Source: Ilumatobacteraceae bacterium (GTDB taxonomy: Bacteria; Actinomycetota; Acidimicrobiia; Acidimicrobiales; Ilumatobacteraceae). From it: 12,796 bases of DNA. The notes under the pieces are model-generated. The model saw only the letters and a program-made list of their open reading frames with translations. It was not told the origin of the DNA and did not search any database. Made by a program: the position numbers and the translations under genes. This document shows, piece by piece, positions 1 to 6,025 of this stretch; within the stretch, counting starts at the first letter, position 1, and every line of letters begins with the position of its first letter. The stretch spans positions 1 to 12,796 of the forward strand of contig JALQWV010000024.1 in assembly GCA_023263465.1 (NCBI GenBank), given 5' to 3'.

Positions 1-39
1 CGTGACACACTCTTTCCCTACACGACGCTCTTCCGATCT
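1..39 (+). other. Illumina sequencing adapter left on contig end
   Basis: Bases 7-39 match the Illumina TruSeq read-1 adapter exactly: it begins ACACTCTTTCCC and ends GCTCTTCCGATCT. Bases 1-6 (CGTGAC) precede it and could be the tail of a sample index, which I cannot confirm. This is library DNA, not genome, and biological sequence begins at about base 40. Read on the minus strand in the frame of the adjoining aldehyde dehydrogenase it has no stop and encodes RSEERRVGKECVT. On the plus strand it gives a peptide containing HSFPTRRSSDL. Both would contaminate automatic gene calls. Confidence 0.98.
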
Positions 40-828
40 ACCATTGCGCATCTTGGCAAGCATCGCTCCGTCTACCGCAATGTCTATATCCGCATCAGCA
101 CACACAATCAAAGGTGCGTTGCCACCCAACTCCATACTGCAATTAATGACATGCTGGGCAGCTTGTGCGAGCAGCAGTGAACCAACACGTGTCGAGCCGG
201 TAAAGCTGAGTTTTCGCACCTTGCCAGAATTCAGCATCGCTTCAACTGCTGGGCCCGGAGGGTCAGCAACCACAACGTTTACCACACCCTGTGGTACGCC
301 CGCGCGGCGCAAAATGTCAGCAATTGCAAGGGCCGTTAACGGCGTATCATGCGCGGGCTTTAAAACAACGGTGCAACCCGCTGCAAGTGCAGGTCCAATC
401 TTGCGCGTAGCCATGGCTGCCGGAAAGTTCCACGGCGTGGCAAGCAATGCAACACCAACGGGCTGACGCGAAACCAGTAACCAATTTGAGCCACTTGGTG
501 CACGACGGTAATCGCCATCGATACGAACTGCCTCTTCGCTAAACCAACGGAAAAACTCTGCGGCATAGGCAACTTCTGCACGCGCATCAGAAAGAACTTT
601 ACCCATTTCAAGCGTGATGGTGCGAGCAAGTTCTTCCTGCTCCGCAATCATGATGTCAAACGCCTTGCGCAGGATCTCCGCGCGCACACGAGGTGCGGTG
701 TTTTTCCACGGCACAAATGCGTCATGGGCCACATCAACTGCATGCAAGCAATCCGAAATTGATGCGTTTTCGACCGTGCCAATTGCAAGACCCGTTGCAG
801 GGTTCAACACTTCAATGTGGGAGGGCAT
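40..828 (-). CDS. NAD(P)-dependent succinate-semialdehyde-type aldehyde dehydrogenase, 3' end missing
   Basis: This is the N-terminal 263 residues of an aldehyde dehydrogenase, most like the succinate-semialdehyde dehydrogenase (GabD/Sad) group, which oxidises an aldehyde to a carboxylic acid with NAD(P)+. Visible family marks are TPWNFP with the oxyanion Asn134, the cofactor lysine in VVLKP (Lys157), the Rossmann segment FTGSTRVG (209-216) and the general-base glutamate in MELGGNAP (Glu233). The sequence stops at AKMRNG, just where the family continues GQxC, so the catalytic cysteine and about 200 residues lie off the contig. The truncation is an assembly edge at the adapter, not a mutation. 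The ATG at 828 is preceded by AGGAG with a 5-base gap, the only clear Shine-Dalgarno in the window. The start lies 8 bases after the stop of the upstream oxygenase, so the two are probably one operon. The exact substrate is inferred. Confidence 0.93.
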
Positions 829-833
829 GCTTG

Positions 834-838
834 CTCCT
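834..838 (-). promoter_or_regulatory. Shine-Dalgarno AGGAG of the aldehyde dehydrogenase
   Basis: AGGAG on the minus strand lies 5 bases before the ATG at 828 and overlaps the TAG stop (837-839) of the upstream oxygenase gene. It is the one strong ribosome binding site in the window and belongs to a gene inside an operon, in contrast to the leaderless-looking starts elsewhere. Confidence 0.8.
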
Positions 839-1688
839 ATTTCTGGAGTTCAACACCAGAGATTTGCTTGATTCGATCGCGCAAAAAATCAAACGCAGTT
901 TTGTTTTCGGCAATCAGTACATCATCTGCAGGGTGCAAGAACAATGGCGTTGAAATGCGTGCTCGCTTAGCGGCATCTCCAACAGGGTTATTCACTCGGT
1001 GTGTAGTGCTTGGGTAATACCCATTCGTTACATAGTCCAACATGTCGCCGGCGTTGATTGCCACACTGCCCGGATCGCACGGCACGTCGTGCCACTTTCC
1101 GTTTAGATCTCGTACCTGTAGGCCAGGCTCATTTGATGCCGGCAACACCGTGATCATGTTGATGTCTTCGTGAGCAGCAGCACGTACCGCATCTGCTGGT
1201 TCATCGCCACGCAAGGGTGGGTAATGCAAAATTCGCAGCAATGTTCGACGTGTGCCTTCAATCATGTGTGATAGCGGCATCGAGAAGTTCTTTGAGATTT
1301 CCTCTGGCGTGTTGGCCTCGACCCACGTGAGTAGTTCTGCAGCAAGCGACCAACCTGCTTGGTATACCGCTGCGGCACTCGCAGACTCACCTTCTGGCTG
1401 ACGACCCCACGGATACCAGTGGAAATACTCTTTTATATCTTTTACTTCGGCACCAACAGCGGTTTCCGCTTCTTCAAGAGGTCGATAACCATCTTGTTCG
1501 CTTTCACTCGGCAGATAATCCCATTTGCGCTCTGAACGGAAAAAGTCCTGCCACTCGTTTTGCAATCGCAAAACAATGTCATACGGAATGGGGTGATTAA
1601 TCAGTACCGCAAAGCCTGTTTCACGAAGCGATTTCGTGAATTGCTTCGGTGCGTCTGGCGATGTGTAGTCGACTACTGCGACATCCAT
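837..1688 (-). CDS. 2-oxoglutarate/Fe(II)-dependent oxygenase, isopenicillin-N-synthase-like
   Basis: This 283-residue protein belongs to the non-haem iron, 2-oxoglutarate-dependent oxygenase superfamily (DIOX_N plus 2OG-FeII_Oxy layout). Such enzymes couple decarboxylation of 2-oxoglutarate to succinate with oxidation of a substrate. The iron triad is visible: His173-x-Asp175 in AAHEDINMITVL and His230 in STTHRV. Arg244 and Ser246 of RARIST fit the RxS motif that binds the 2-oxoglutarate carboxylate. The N-terminal part (about 1-100) has the usual SLRETGFAVLINHPI segment. The length is slightly short for plant-type members (300-360) but complete. The ATG at 1688 has TAGTCT seven bases upstream and no Shine-Dalgarno, so it is likely leaderless. 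It is followed at once by an aldehyde dehydrogenase and diverges from an MFS transporter, suggesting uptake and oxidation of a small molecule. The substrate is unknown; isopenicillin N synthesis is not implied. Confidence 0.93.
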   Translation of the reverse strand: MDVAVVDYTSPDAPKQFTKSLRETGFAVLINHPIPYDIVLRLQNEWQDFFRSERKWDYLPSESEQDGYRPLEEAETAVGAEVKDIKEYFHWYPWGRQPEGESASAAAVYQAGWSLAAELLTWVEANTPEEISKNFSMPLSHMIEGTRRTLLRILHYPPLRGDEPADAVRAAAHEDINMITVLPASNEPGLQVRDLNGKWHDVPCDPGSVAINAGDMLDYVTNGYYPSTTHRVNNPVGDAAKRARISTPLFLHPADDVLIAENKTAFDFLRDRIKQISGVELQK

Positions 1689-1695
1689 AACTCTC

Positions 1696-1701
1696 AGACT
1701 A
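1696..1701 (-). promoter_or_regulatory. Predicted -10 TAGTCT for leaderless oxygenase mRNA
   Basis: TAGTCT (minus strand) ends 7 bases before the ATG at 1688, placing transcription start on or one base before the start codon. It lies within the octamer CGTAGTCT, also found before the short-chain dehydrogenase and EngB. No convincing -35 was seen. Confidence 0.6.
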
Positions 1702-1746
1702 CGGCGGTTCAGATGCGGTCGCCACTCATGACATGCGAATAATCAC

Positions 1747-1752
1747 TAATGT
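1747..1752 (+). promoter_or_regulatory. Predicted -10 TAATGT for leaderless MFS transporter mRNA
   Basis: TAATGT is followed by six bases and then the GTG at 1759, so a start seven bases after its last T falls exactly on the start codon. An in-frame TAA at 1747-1749 overlaps it and rules out any longer reading frame. It lies in the 70-bp divergent region (1689-1758) shared with the oxygenase gene, where I see no other clear element. Confidence 0.6.
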
Positions 1753-1758
1753 GGCACA

Positions 1759-2943
1759 GTGCATACGCGGCGTCTCATTCTCACATTGCAGTTTGCAATG
1801 GGAGTCTTGGCTGCGGGGTATGGCGTCATGTTCACCATGCTTGATGATTGGCGCGCCGAATACGGCATCCAAGAGACCGGTCTCAGCATGATTATTGCGG
1901 TCGGTTTTTTTACTTCATTTGTTGCCCAACTCACTATTGCTCCGTTGGCCGATAAAGGACATGCACGAAAACTTCTCAGCTTGGGCATGCTCGCAAACGC
2001 GGCCGGTGCAGTGCTCATGGCGTTCGGCGAATCATTGCCTGCTTTTCTTCTTGGCCGATTTGTCATGGGTCTTGGTGCAGGGATCGCAATTCCTGCAATA
2101 AAACGAATCGTTATTGTGAGCGACCAAGAAAACATCGGGCGTAATTTGGGGCGTGGCGTTTCTATTGAAGTTGCAGGATTTGCAATTGGGCCCGTGATTT
2201 CTGCCCTCACTGTTGACACATTTAACCTTGCTGCGCCATTCATCATCATTACTGCGCTCACGATGATTTTTGGAGTCATCATCTCTCGACTCAACGTCTC
2301 CGAAACTGCAGTCGAAGATCAAACTAATGAACGATTCGCACTTGACCTTCTTAAGTTACGGCCAGTTCTTGGTTCAATCTTGGTTGGCCTTGCTCTGTAT
2401 GTGATGATCGGGGTGTATGACTCGCTCTGGGTGATCATGATGGATGACTTACAAGCTCCAAATTGGGTCGGCAACGCGGGTGTTGCACTTTTTGGTTTGC
2501 CATGGATTGTCTTTGGAACGCTTGGCGGCAAAATTGCACAACGTCACGGGCCGCTACGAGTCAGTGCATTCGGGCTTGCATTTGGCTCCCTGTACATGAC
2601 CTCATATGGATTCATGTCGATGCCCTATCTCATGCTTGGAATTGGGCTGAGTCAATCCATTCTTGACTCACTCACCGTCACTGGAATTGGTATCGCTGTT
2701 GCTCAGGCGACACCTTCGGAACGTCAAGCGGGAGCAGCAGGTTTGCTCGGCGGCATGCAAACACTGACTGGTGGCATATCTGCAGTCGCTGCCGGAACGA
2801 TGTACGAACACTTTGGCCAGGCATTTGCATTTTCGGCCACAGGAATCGTGATGGCCTTACTTGTTACGGTTGGTTGTGTGCTCGCTGGCAAAAAGTGGCT
2901 ACAGAAACCTGCACCCGAGTTGGCTGTGTCAGGCGGGGCCTGA
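1759..2943 (+). CDS. MFS transporter, 12 helices, substrate unknown
   Basis: This 394-residue inner-membrane protein belongs to the major facilitator superfamily. Two blocks of about six hydrophobic helices (about 7-180 and 204-380) flank a charged cytoplasmic loop (about 178-203). A degenerate motif A (APLADKGHARKLL, 61-73) follows helix 2, and a glycine-rich helix 4 region carries LLGRFVMGLGAGIAIPA. The GTG start at 1759 is chosen because an in-frame stop lies just upstream and because the next start (ATG at 1798) would cut into the first helix. It diverges from the oxygenase/aldehyde dehydrogenase pair, so it may move their substrate; that is inference. Its 3' end overlaps the convergent acyl-CoA dehydrogenase gene by 15 bp, leaving no room for a separate terminator. 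Direction of transport cannot be read from the sequence. Confidence 0.92.
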   Translation: MHTRRLILTLQFAMGVLAAGYGVMFTMLDDWRAEYGIQETGLSMIIAVGFFTSFVAQLTIAPLADKGHARKLLSLGMLANAAGAVLMAFGESLPAFLLGRFVMGLGAGIAIPAIKRIVIVSDQENIGRNLGRGVSIEVAGFAIGPVISALTVDTFNLAAPFIIITALTMIFGVIISRLNVSETAVEDQTNERFALDLLKLRPVLGSILVGLALYVMIGVYDSLWVIMMDDLQAPNWVGNAGVALFGLPWIVFGTLGGKIAQRHGPLRVSAFGLAFGSLYMTSYGFMSMPYLMLGIGLSQSILDSLTVTGIGIAVAQATPSERQAGAAGLLGGMQTLTGGISAVAAGTMYEHFGQAFAFSATGIVMALLVTVGCVLAGKKWLQKPAPELAVSGGA

Positions 2944-4251
2944 GAACATTCCGCCGTTTCGCTCATAAGTCGTTACTGGAGACTTGTCATCTTCATACCG
3001 ATTTATTTCTGCGCGACCCACAACGTGCCAGTGCACTTCGTCTGGACCGTCAGCCAAACGCAGGGTGCGCTGACCAGCGTATAAACGTGCAAGCGGAGTC
3101 CACTGCGAAATACCAGTGGCACCAAATACTTGAATCGCTTCGTCAATGATCTTGCACACGCGTTCAGGAACCATTGCCTTGATTGCGCTCACCCAGATTC
3201 GGGCTTCCGCATTGCCCATGGTGTCCATGGCTTTGGCAGCACGAAGCACCATGAGACGCATCGCTTCAATTTCAATCCGTGCTTTAGCAATGGTTTCGGT
3301 GTTCTTGCCCAATCGCGCAATTGGTTTGCCGAATGCTTCGCGTGAAAGTCCCCGACGAACCATTAATTCAAGGGCTCGCTCACCCGCGCCGATCGATCTC
3401 ATGCAGTGATGAATGCGTCCAGGCCCTAAACGGACCTGTGAAATCTCGAAACCACGCCCTTCACCCAACAACATGTTTGATGCTGGAACTCGAACATCGG
3501 TAAAACGCAAGTGCATATGTCCATGTGGTGCATCGTCTTCGCCAAACACTTCCATTGGGCCGAGAATTTCTACACCGGGTGTATCCATCGGCACCAAAAT
3601 TTGCGAGTGGCGTTTGTGTGGTGGCGCATCTGGACTGGTGAGCAACATGCAAATCATGATCTTGCAACGCGGGTCTCCAGCGCCGGAGATGTAGTACTTC
3701 TCACCATTGATCAGCCACTCGTCGCCGTCGAGTTCTGCACGGCATTCCAAATTCTTCGCATCCGACGATGCCACGTCTGGCTCAGTCATTGCGTATGCCG
3801 AACGAATTTCACCAGCAAGCAGCGGCTTCAACCACTTCTCTTTTTGCTCTGGTGTACCAACGCGCTCTAACACTTCCATATTGCCGGTATCTGGGGCACT
3901 GCAGTTCATTGCTTCAGATGCAATTGGGTTCTTTCCCAGTTCTACAGCGATATATGCATAGTCCAGATTTGACAGGCCTTCTCCAGTTTCTGCGTTTGGC
4001 AAAAAGAAATTCCATAAACCTTTTGCCCGTGCTTTGCGCTTCAACTCATCGAGCAACTCAAGTTGGCCTTCGCCATATTGCCAACGATCTGGTCGACCTT
4101 CACCCAGGGCAAAATACTTCTCCGTTACTGGCTCTACTTCGTTGGCAATAAATTCCTTCACCGCGTTGTACAACGGAACCGCCTTGGCCGACATAGCCAA
4201 GTTCATTGCATCGTCAGTGGTAATTCCTGAATACATTCCGGGAGCTGGCAT
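2929..4251 (-). CDS. Acyl-CoA dehydrogenase, ACAD10/ACAD11-like
   Basis: This 440-residue flavoprotein of the acyl-CoA dehydrogenase family introduces an alpha,beta double bond into an acyl-CoA and passes electrons to ETF. The order is N-terminal helical domain (about 20-150), middle beta domain with AMTEPDVASSD (154-164) and INGEKYYISGAGDPRCK (181-197), then the C-terminal helical domain with LGPGRIHHCMR (275-285), QVFGATGIS (374-382) and RLADGPDEVH (398-407). GAGDPRCKI, VPMDTPGV, LGEGRGFEISQ.RLGPGRIHHCMR and LADGPDEVH are typical of the ACAD10/11 branch. No phosphotransferase domain is fused. The ATG at 4251 has TAGCGT six bases upstream and follows the reductase-family gene by 33 bp. It may therefore be read both as the last gene of the 6002-2929 operon and from its own leaderless promoter. 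Aligning from Arg413, the usual catalytic-glutamate position is held by Asp401. The chain-length or hydroxy-acid specificity is unknown. Confidence 0.95.
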   Translation of the reverse strand: MPAPGMYSGITTDDAMNLAMSAKAVPLYNAVKEFIANEVEPVTEKYFALGEGRPDRWQYGEGQLELLDELKRKARAKGLWNFFLPNAETGEGLSNLDYAYIAVELGKNPIASEAMNCSAPDTGNMEVLERVGTPEQKEKWLKPLLAGEIRSAYAMTEPDVASSDAKNLECRAELDGDEWLINGEKYYISGAGDPRCKIMICMLLTSPDAPPHKRHSQILVPMDTPGVEILGPMEVFGEDDAPHGHMHLRFTDVRVPASNMLLGEGRGFEISQVRLGPGRIHHCMRSIGAGERALELMVRRGLSREAFGKPIARLGKNTETIAKARIEIEAMRLMVLRAAKAMDTMGNAEARIWVSAIKAMVPERVCKIIDEAIQVFGATGISQWTPLARLYAGQRTLRLADGPDEVHWHVVGRAEINRYEDDKSPVTTYERNGGMFSGPA

Positions 4252-4257
4252 ACCCCC

Positions 4258-4263
4258 ACGCTA
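4258..4263 (-). promoter_or_regulatory. Predicted -10 TAGCGT for acyl-CoA dehydrogenase
   Basis: TAGCGT (minus strand), then six bases, then the ATG at 4251, which is the same geometry as the other leaderless starts here. It lies in the 33-bp gap after the reductase-family gene and suggests an internal operon promoter. The six bases before ATG are G-rich (GGGGGT) but too close to act as a normal ribosome binding site. Confidence 0.5.
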
Positions 4264-4284
4264 CCCCTCAGTAAATACGAGGTC

Positions 4285-4707
4285 TTAGTCGAGGATGACG
4301 AGCGGAATCTCGCGGTCAGTGCGTTGCTGATACCCGGCATACCCCTTGAACCGCTTTTCCACTATCGGCCACATTCGTGCGCGTTCTTCTTTGGTTGCGG
4401 TACGCGCAGTCATCATTTTGCTTGGGCCACCTTTGAAGCGAACCTGTACCTGCGGGTTATCAACCAAGTTGAGATACCACGCAGGATGGAAATCATCGCC
4501 ACCGCGCGAAGCAACAATCACAATGGAGTCGCCTTCTTGAATTGGCGAGGTCAACATACAACTACGCGGCTTACCGCTCTTGCGACCAATCGTGGTCAGT
4601 TCAAGAACTGGCATGTTGCCCGCGGTCCAGCCCGCTTTGCCTCGAGTAACGCCAAGAATCAGACGATGAATCCCATTCATCGACTTGAGAGCAAAATTAC
4701 TTGGCAT
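4285..4707 (-). CDS. Deazaflavin (F420)-dependent nitroreductase-family protein
   Basis: This 140-residue single-domain protein belongs to the split-barrel family typified by mycobacterial Ddn and its relatives, many of which use coenzyme F420H2 to reduce quinones or nitro compounds. Family marks are GRKSGKPRSCMLTSP (41-55), the glycine-rich SRGGDDFHPAWYLNLVDNPQVQV (67-89) and the C-terminal YAGYQQRTDREIPLVILD (123-140). The length is normal and it looks complete. The ATG at 4707 overlaps the TGA of the upstream MFS gene as TGATG. No Shine-Dalgarno or TANNNT is present, so translation is probably coupled to that gene. The family is concentrated in Actinobacteria, which informs the host guess. 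F420 use is inferred from the family; I identify no residue that proves it, and some relatives bind other flavins or haem. Confidence 0.9.
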   Translation of the reverse strand: MPSNFALKSMNGIHRLILGVTRGKAGWTAGNMPVLELTTIGRKSGKPRSCMLTSPIQEGDSIVIVASRGGDDFHPAWYLNLVDNPQVQVRFKGGPSKMMTARTATKEERARMWPIVEKRFKGYAGYQQRTDREIPLVILD

Positions 4708-6002
4708 CAGTGCACCGGCATTCCGTCAGCGGCACCAGCAATGCCCGATACATACTTCGGTTTGAAGAGCAACACGAATGAAAGTCCTGCAAGGCCGATG
4801 CATACAGAAGCCACGATCAGCGGTTGGCTAGATGTGATTGAAGTTGTGATGTAGCCGACTAAAACTGCAGCAGGAACCTGCGAGAGGCTTGAAACACTGG
4901 AATAGATACCCATCGCTTCACCTTGTTTGCCCATTTCAGCAGAGCGACTGATGAGACTCGAGGTATTTGCCATGCACAAGCCATTGAAAACTGAGAAGAA
5001 CGGAATGACCATATACAAGTACATCGAGCTCGTTGTCGGCGTGAGGAAATAAATCAACATCATTGAGCCAGTGCCAAACATGGAAAATCTCAACACCTTA
5101 AAGTCCACAAGTTTCTTTGCCACTCGTCCAACGACTAACCCCTGCGAAAGAGCAATACATAATCCAACGATTGCGAAATAGTCCCCAATTTTTGACGAAC
5201 TAAAGCTGAACTTGTTGCGCAGATAAACACCGAAGAATGTAGTGAAGAAAGTAAACCCAGCGCTGAACAGGAAGCTAGAGAGAAGAATGATGCGCAAGCG
5301 ATCTGACTTGAAACCGTTCACCACATTGTTTAGCGACTGACCGATTCTGATTTTCCCACCATGGAACTTTTCTTTAACTGTTTCAGGGAATGTGGTGAGA
5401 ACAGCAGTGCAATTCAAAAGTGCGAGGATTGCTGCAAACCAGAAAGGTGTTGTTGCGCCGAACCAATGCGGAGTGTCGAACAGACCATAGAAACTGACGC
5501 TCGGCGAACTGAGTTTTCCGCCCAGATATGGCCCGATGATAAATCCCATTCCAAAAGCAGCACCCATGAATCCGAAGTTTTTCGCACGGTTCTCATGAGT
5601 GCTGATGTCTCCGATTGCGGCTTGCGCAACCGCCAGATTTCCGCCGGTCAAGCCATCAAGACCGCGGGCTGCAAACAGCAAGGGTAAATTGCCAGTGCTA
5701 ATGCCAACGGCAAAAAGTACGTAACCAATCGCAGTACCAAAAATTGAAAATGCAAGTACCGGGCGTCGACCGTGACGGTCGGAAAGCTGGCCCAAAATCG
5801 GAGCAGCGATGAACATGCAGAAGGGATAAATGGCCTGCAGCCAGCCGAGCATGATTAGCCCCTGAGTGAACGACCAAGTTTCTGGTGTCACTCGAAACGG
5901 TCCATCAGTAATCAACAGTGGGAACACAGGAATCAGAATTCCAAATCCCAGAAGGTCGATAAAGACTGTGGTGAAAATAGCCAACATCGGGTTCTTGCGC
6001 AT
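4707..6002 (-). CDS. MFS transporter, TetA/DHA1-like, 12 helices
   Basis: This 431-residue inner-membrane protein of the DHA1 (TetA-like) drug:H+ antiporter type begins with the helix FIDLLGFGILIPVFPLL, close to the TetA pattern. Motif A, GQLSDRHGRRPVL (71-83), follows helix 2, ARGLDGLTGGNLAVAQA lies in helix 4, and motif C, GAAFGMGFIIGPYLGG (147-162), lies in helix 5. A charged central loop around 205-235 separates the halves. It is complete. The ATG at 6002 has TACGAT six bases upstream and no Shine-Dalgarno, so it is likely leaderless. It heads a minus-strand set with the reductase-family gene (1-nt TGATG overlap) and the acyl-CoA dehydrogenase. Its start codon is only 23 bp from that of the divergent short-chain dehydrogenase. 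The substrate is unknown; despite the family resemblance I make no claim of antibiotic resistance. Confidence 0.93.
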   Translation of the reverse strand: MRKNPMLAIFTTVFIDLLGFGILIPVFPLLITDGPFRVTPETWSFTQGLIMLGWLQAIYPFCMFIAAPILGQLSDRHGRRPVLAFSIFGTAIGYVLFAVGISTGNLPLLFAARGLDGLTGGNLAVAQAAIGDISTHENRAKNFGFMGAAFGMGFIIGPYLGGKLSSPSVSFYGLFDTPHWFGATTPFWFAAILALLNCTAVLTTFPETVKEKFHGGKIRIGQSLNNVVNGFKSDRLRIILLSSFLFSAGFTFFTTFFGVYLRNKFSFSSSKIGDYFAIVGLCIALSQGLVVGRVAKKLVDFKVLRFSMFGTGSMMLIYFLTPTTSSMYLYMVIPFFSVFNGLCMANTSSLISRSAEMGKQGEAMGIYSSVSSLSQVPAAVLVGYITTSITSSQPLIVASVCIGLAGLSFVLLFKPKYVSGIAGAADGMPVH

Positions 6003-6025
6003 TCAAAGATCGTAGTCTTGAACGC
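6003..6025. promoter_or_regulatory. Compact divergent leaderless promoter with shared -10 core
   Basis: These 23 bp are all that separates two divergent start codons (ATG at 6002 minus, ATG at 6026 plus). TAGTCT at 6013-6018 serves the plus strand, seven bases before ATG. TACGAT at 6014-6009 serves the minus strand, six bases before ATG. The two hexamers face each other and share the self-complementary TA at 6013-6014. An imperfect dyad (ATTCAAAGA at 6001-6009 against TCTTGAACGC at 6016-6025, one base inserted) spans both elements and could be an operator. Each promoter's RNA-polymerase footprint would cover the other gene's start, so the two genes may be mutually exclusive or co-regulated. 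Confidence 0.55.

Noticed and set aside
2..466. Plus-strand open frame of 154 codons at the left end
   Set aside because: Its first residues (HSFPTRRSSDL) are translated adapter, and the rest is antisense to a clear aldehyde dehydrogenase on the minus strand.
837..1688. Beta-lactam biosynthesis role for the isopenicillin-N-synthase-like oxygenase
   Set aside because: Only the fold and iron ligands are shared, no ACV synthetase or other beta-lactam gene is present, and the protein is shorter than true IPNS.
1689..1758. Riboswitch, small RNA or operator in the largest intergenic gap
   Set aside because: The gap has only 70 bp, most of it taken by two facing promoters, with no stable hairpin or conserved riboswitch motif that I can see.
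1746..2294. Long minus-strand open frame of 182 codons opposite the first MFS gene
   Set aside because: The composition is that of an antisense membrane-protein shadow (rich in Pro, Ala, Arg, Met, Thr), with no domain, and the plus-strand MFS protein is unambiguous.
5361..5687. Cysteine-rich plus-strand open frame of 108 codons
   Set aside because: It is fully antisense to the TetA-like transporter, has no plausible start signal and matches no fold; it is a frame shadow.
4707..6002. TetA-like transporter as a tetracycline resistance gene
   Set aside because: Motifs A and C show the DHA1 family only; the sequence gives no basis for tetracycline specificity, and the neighbours are metabolic.
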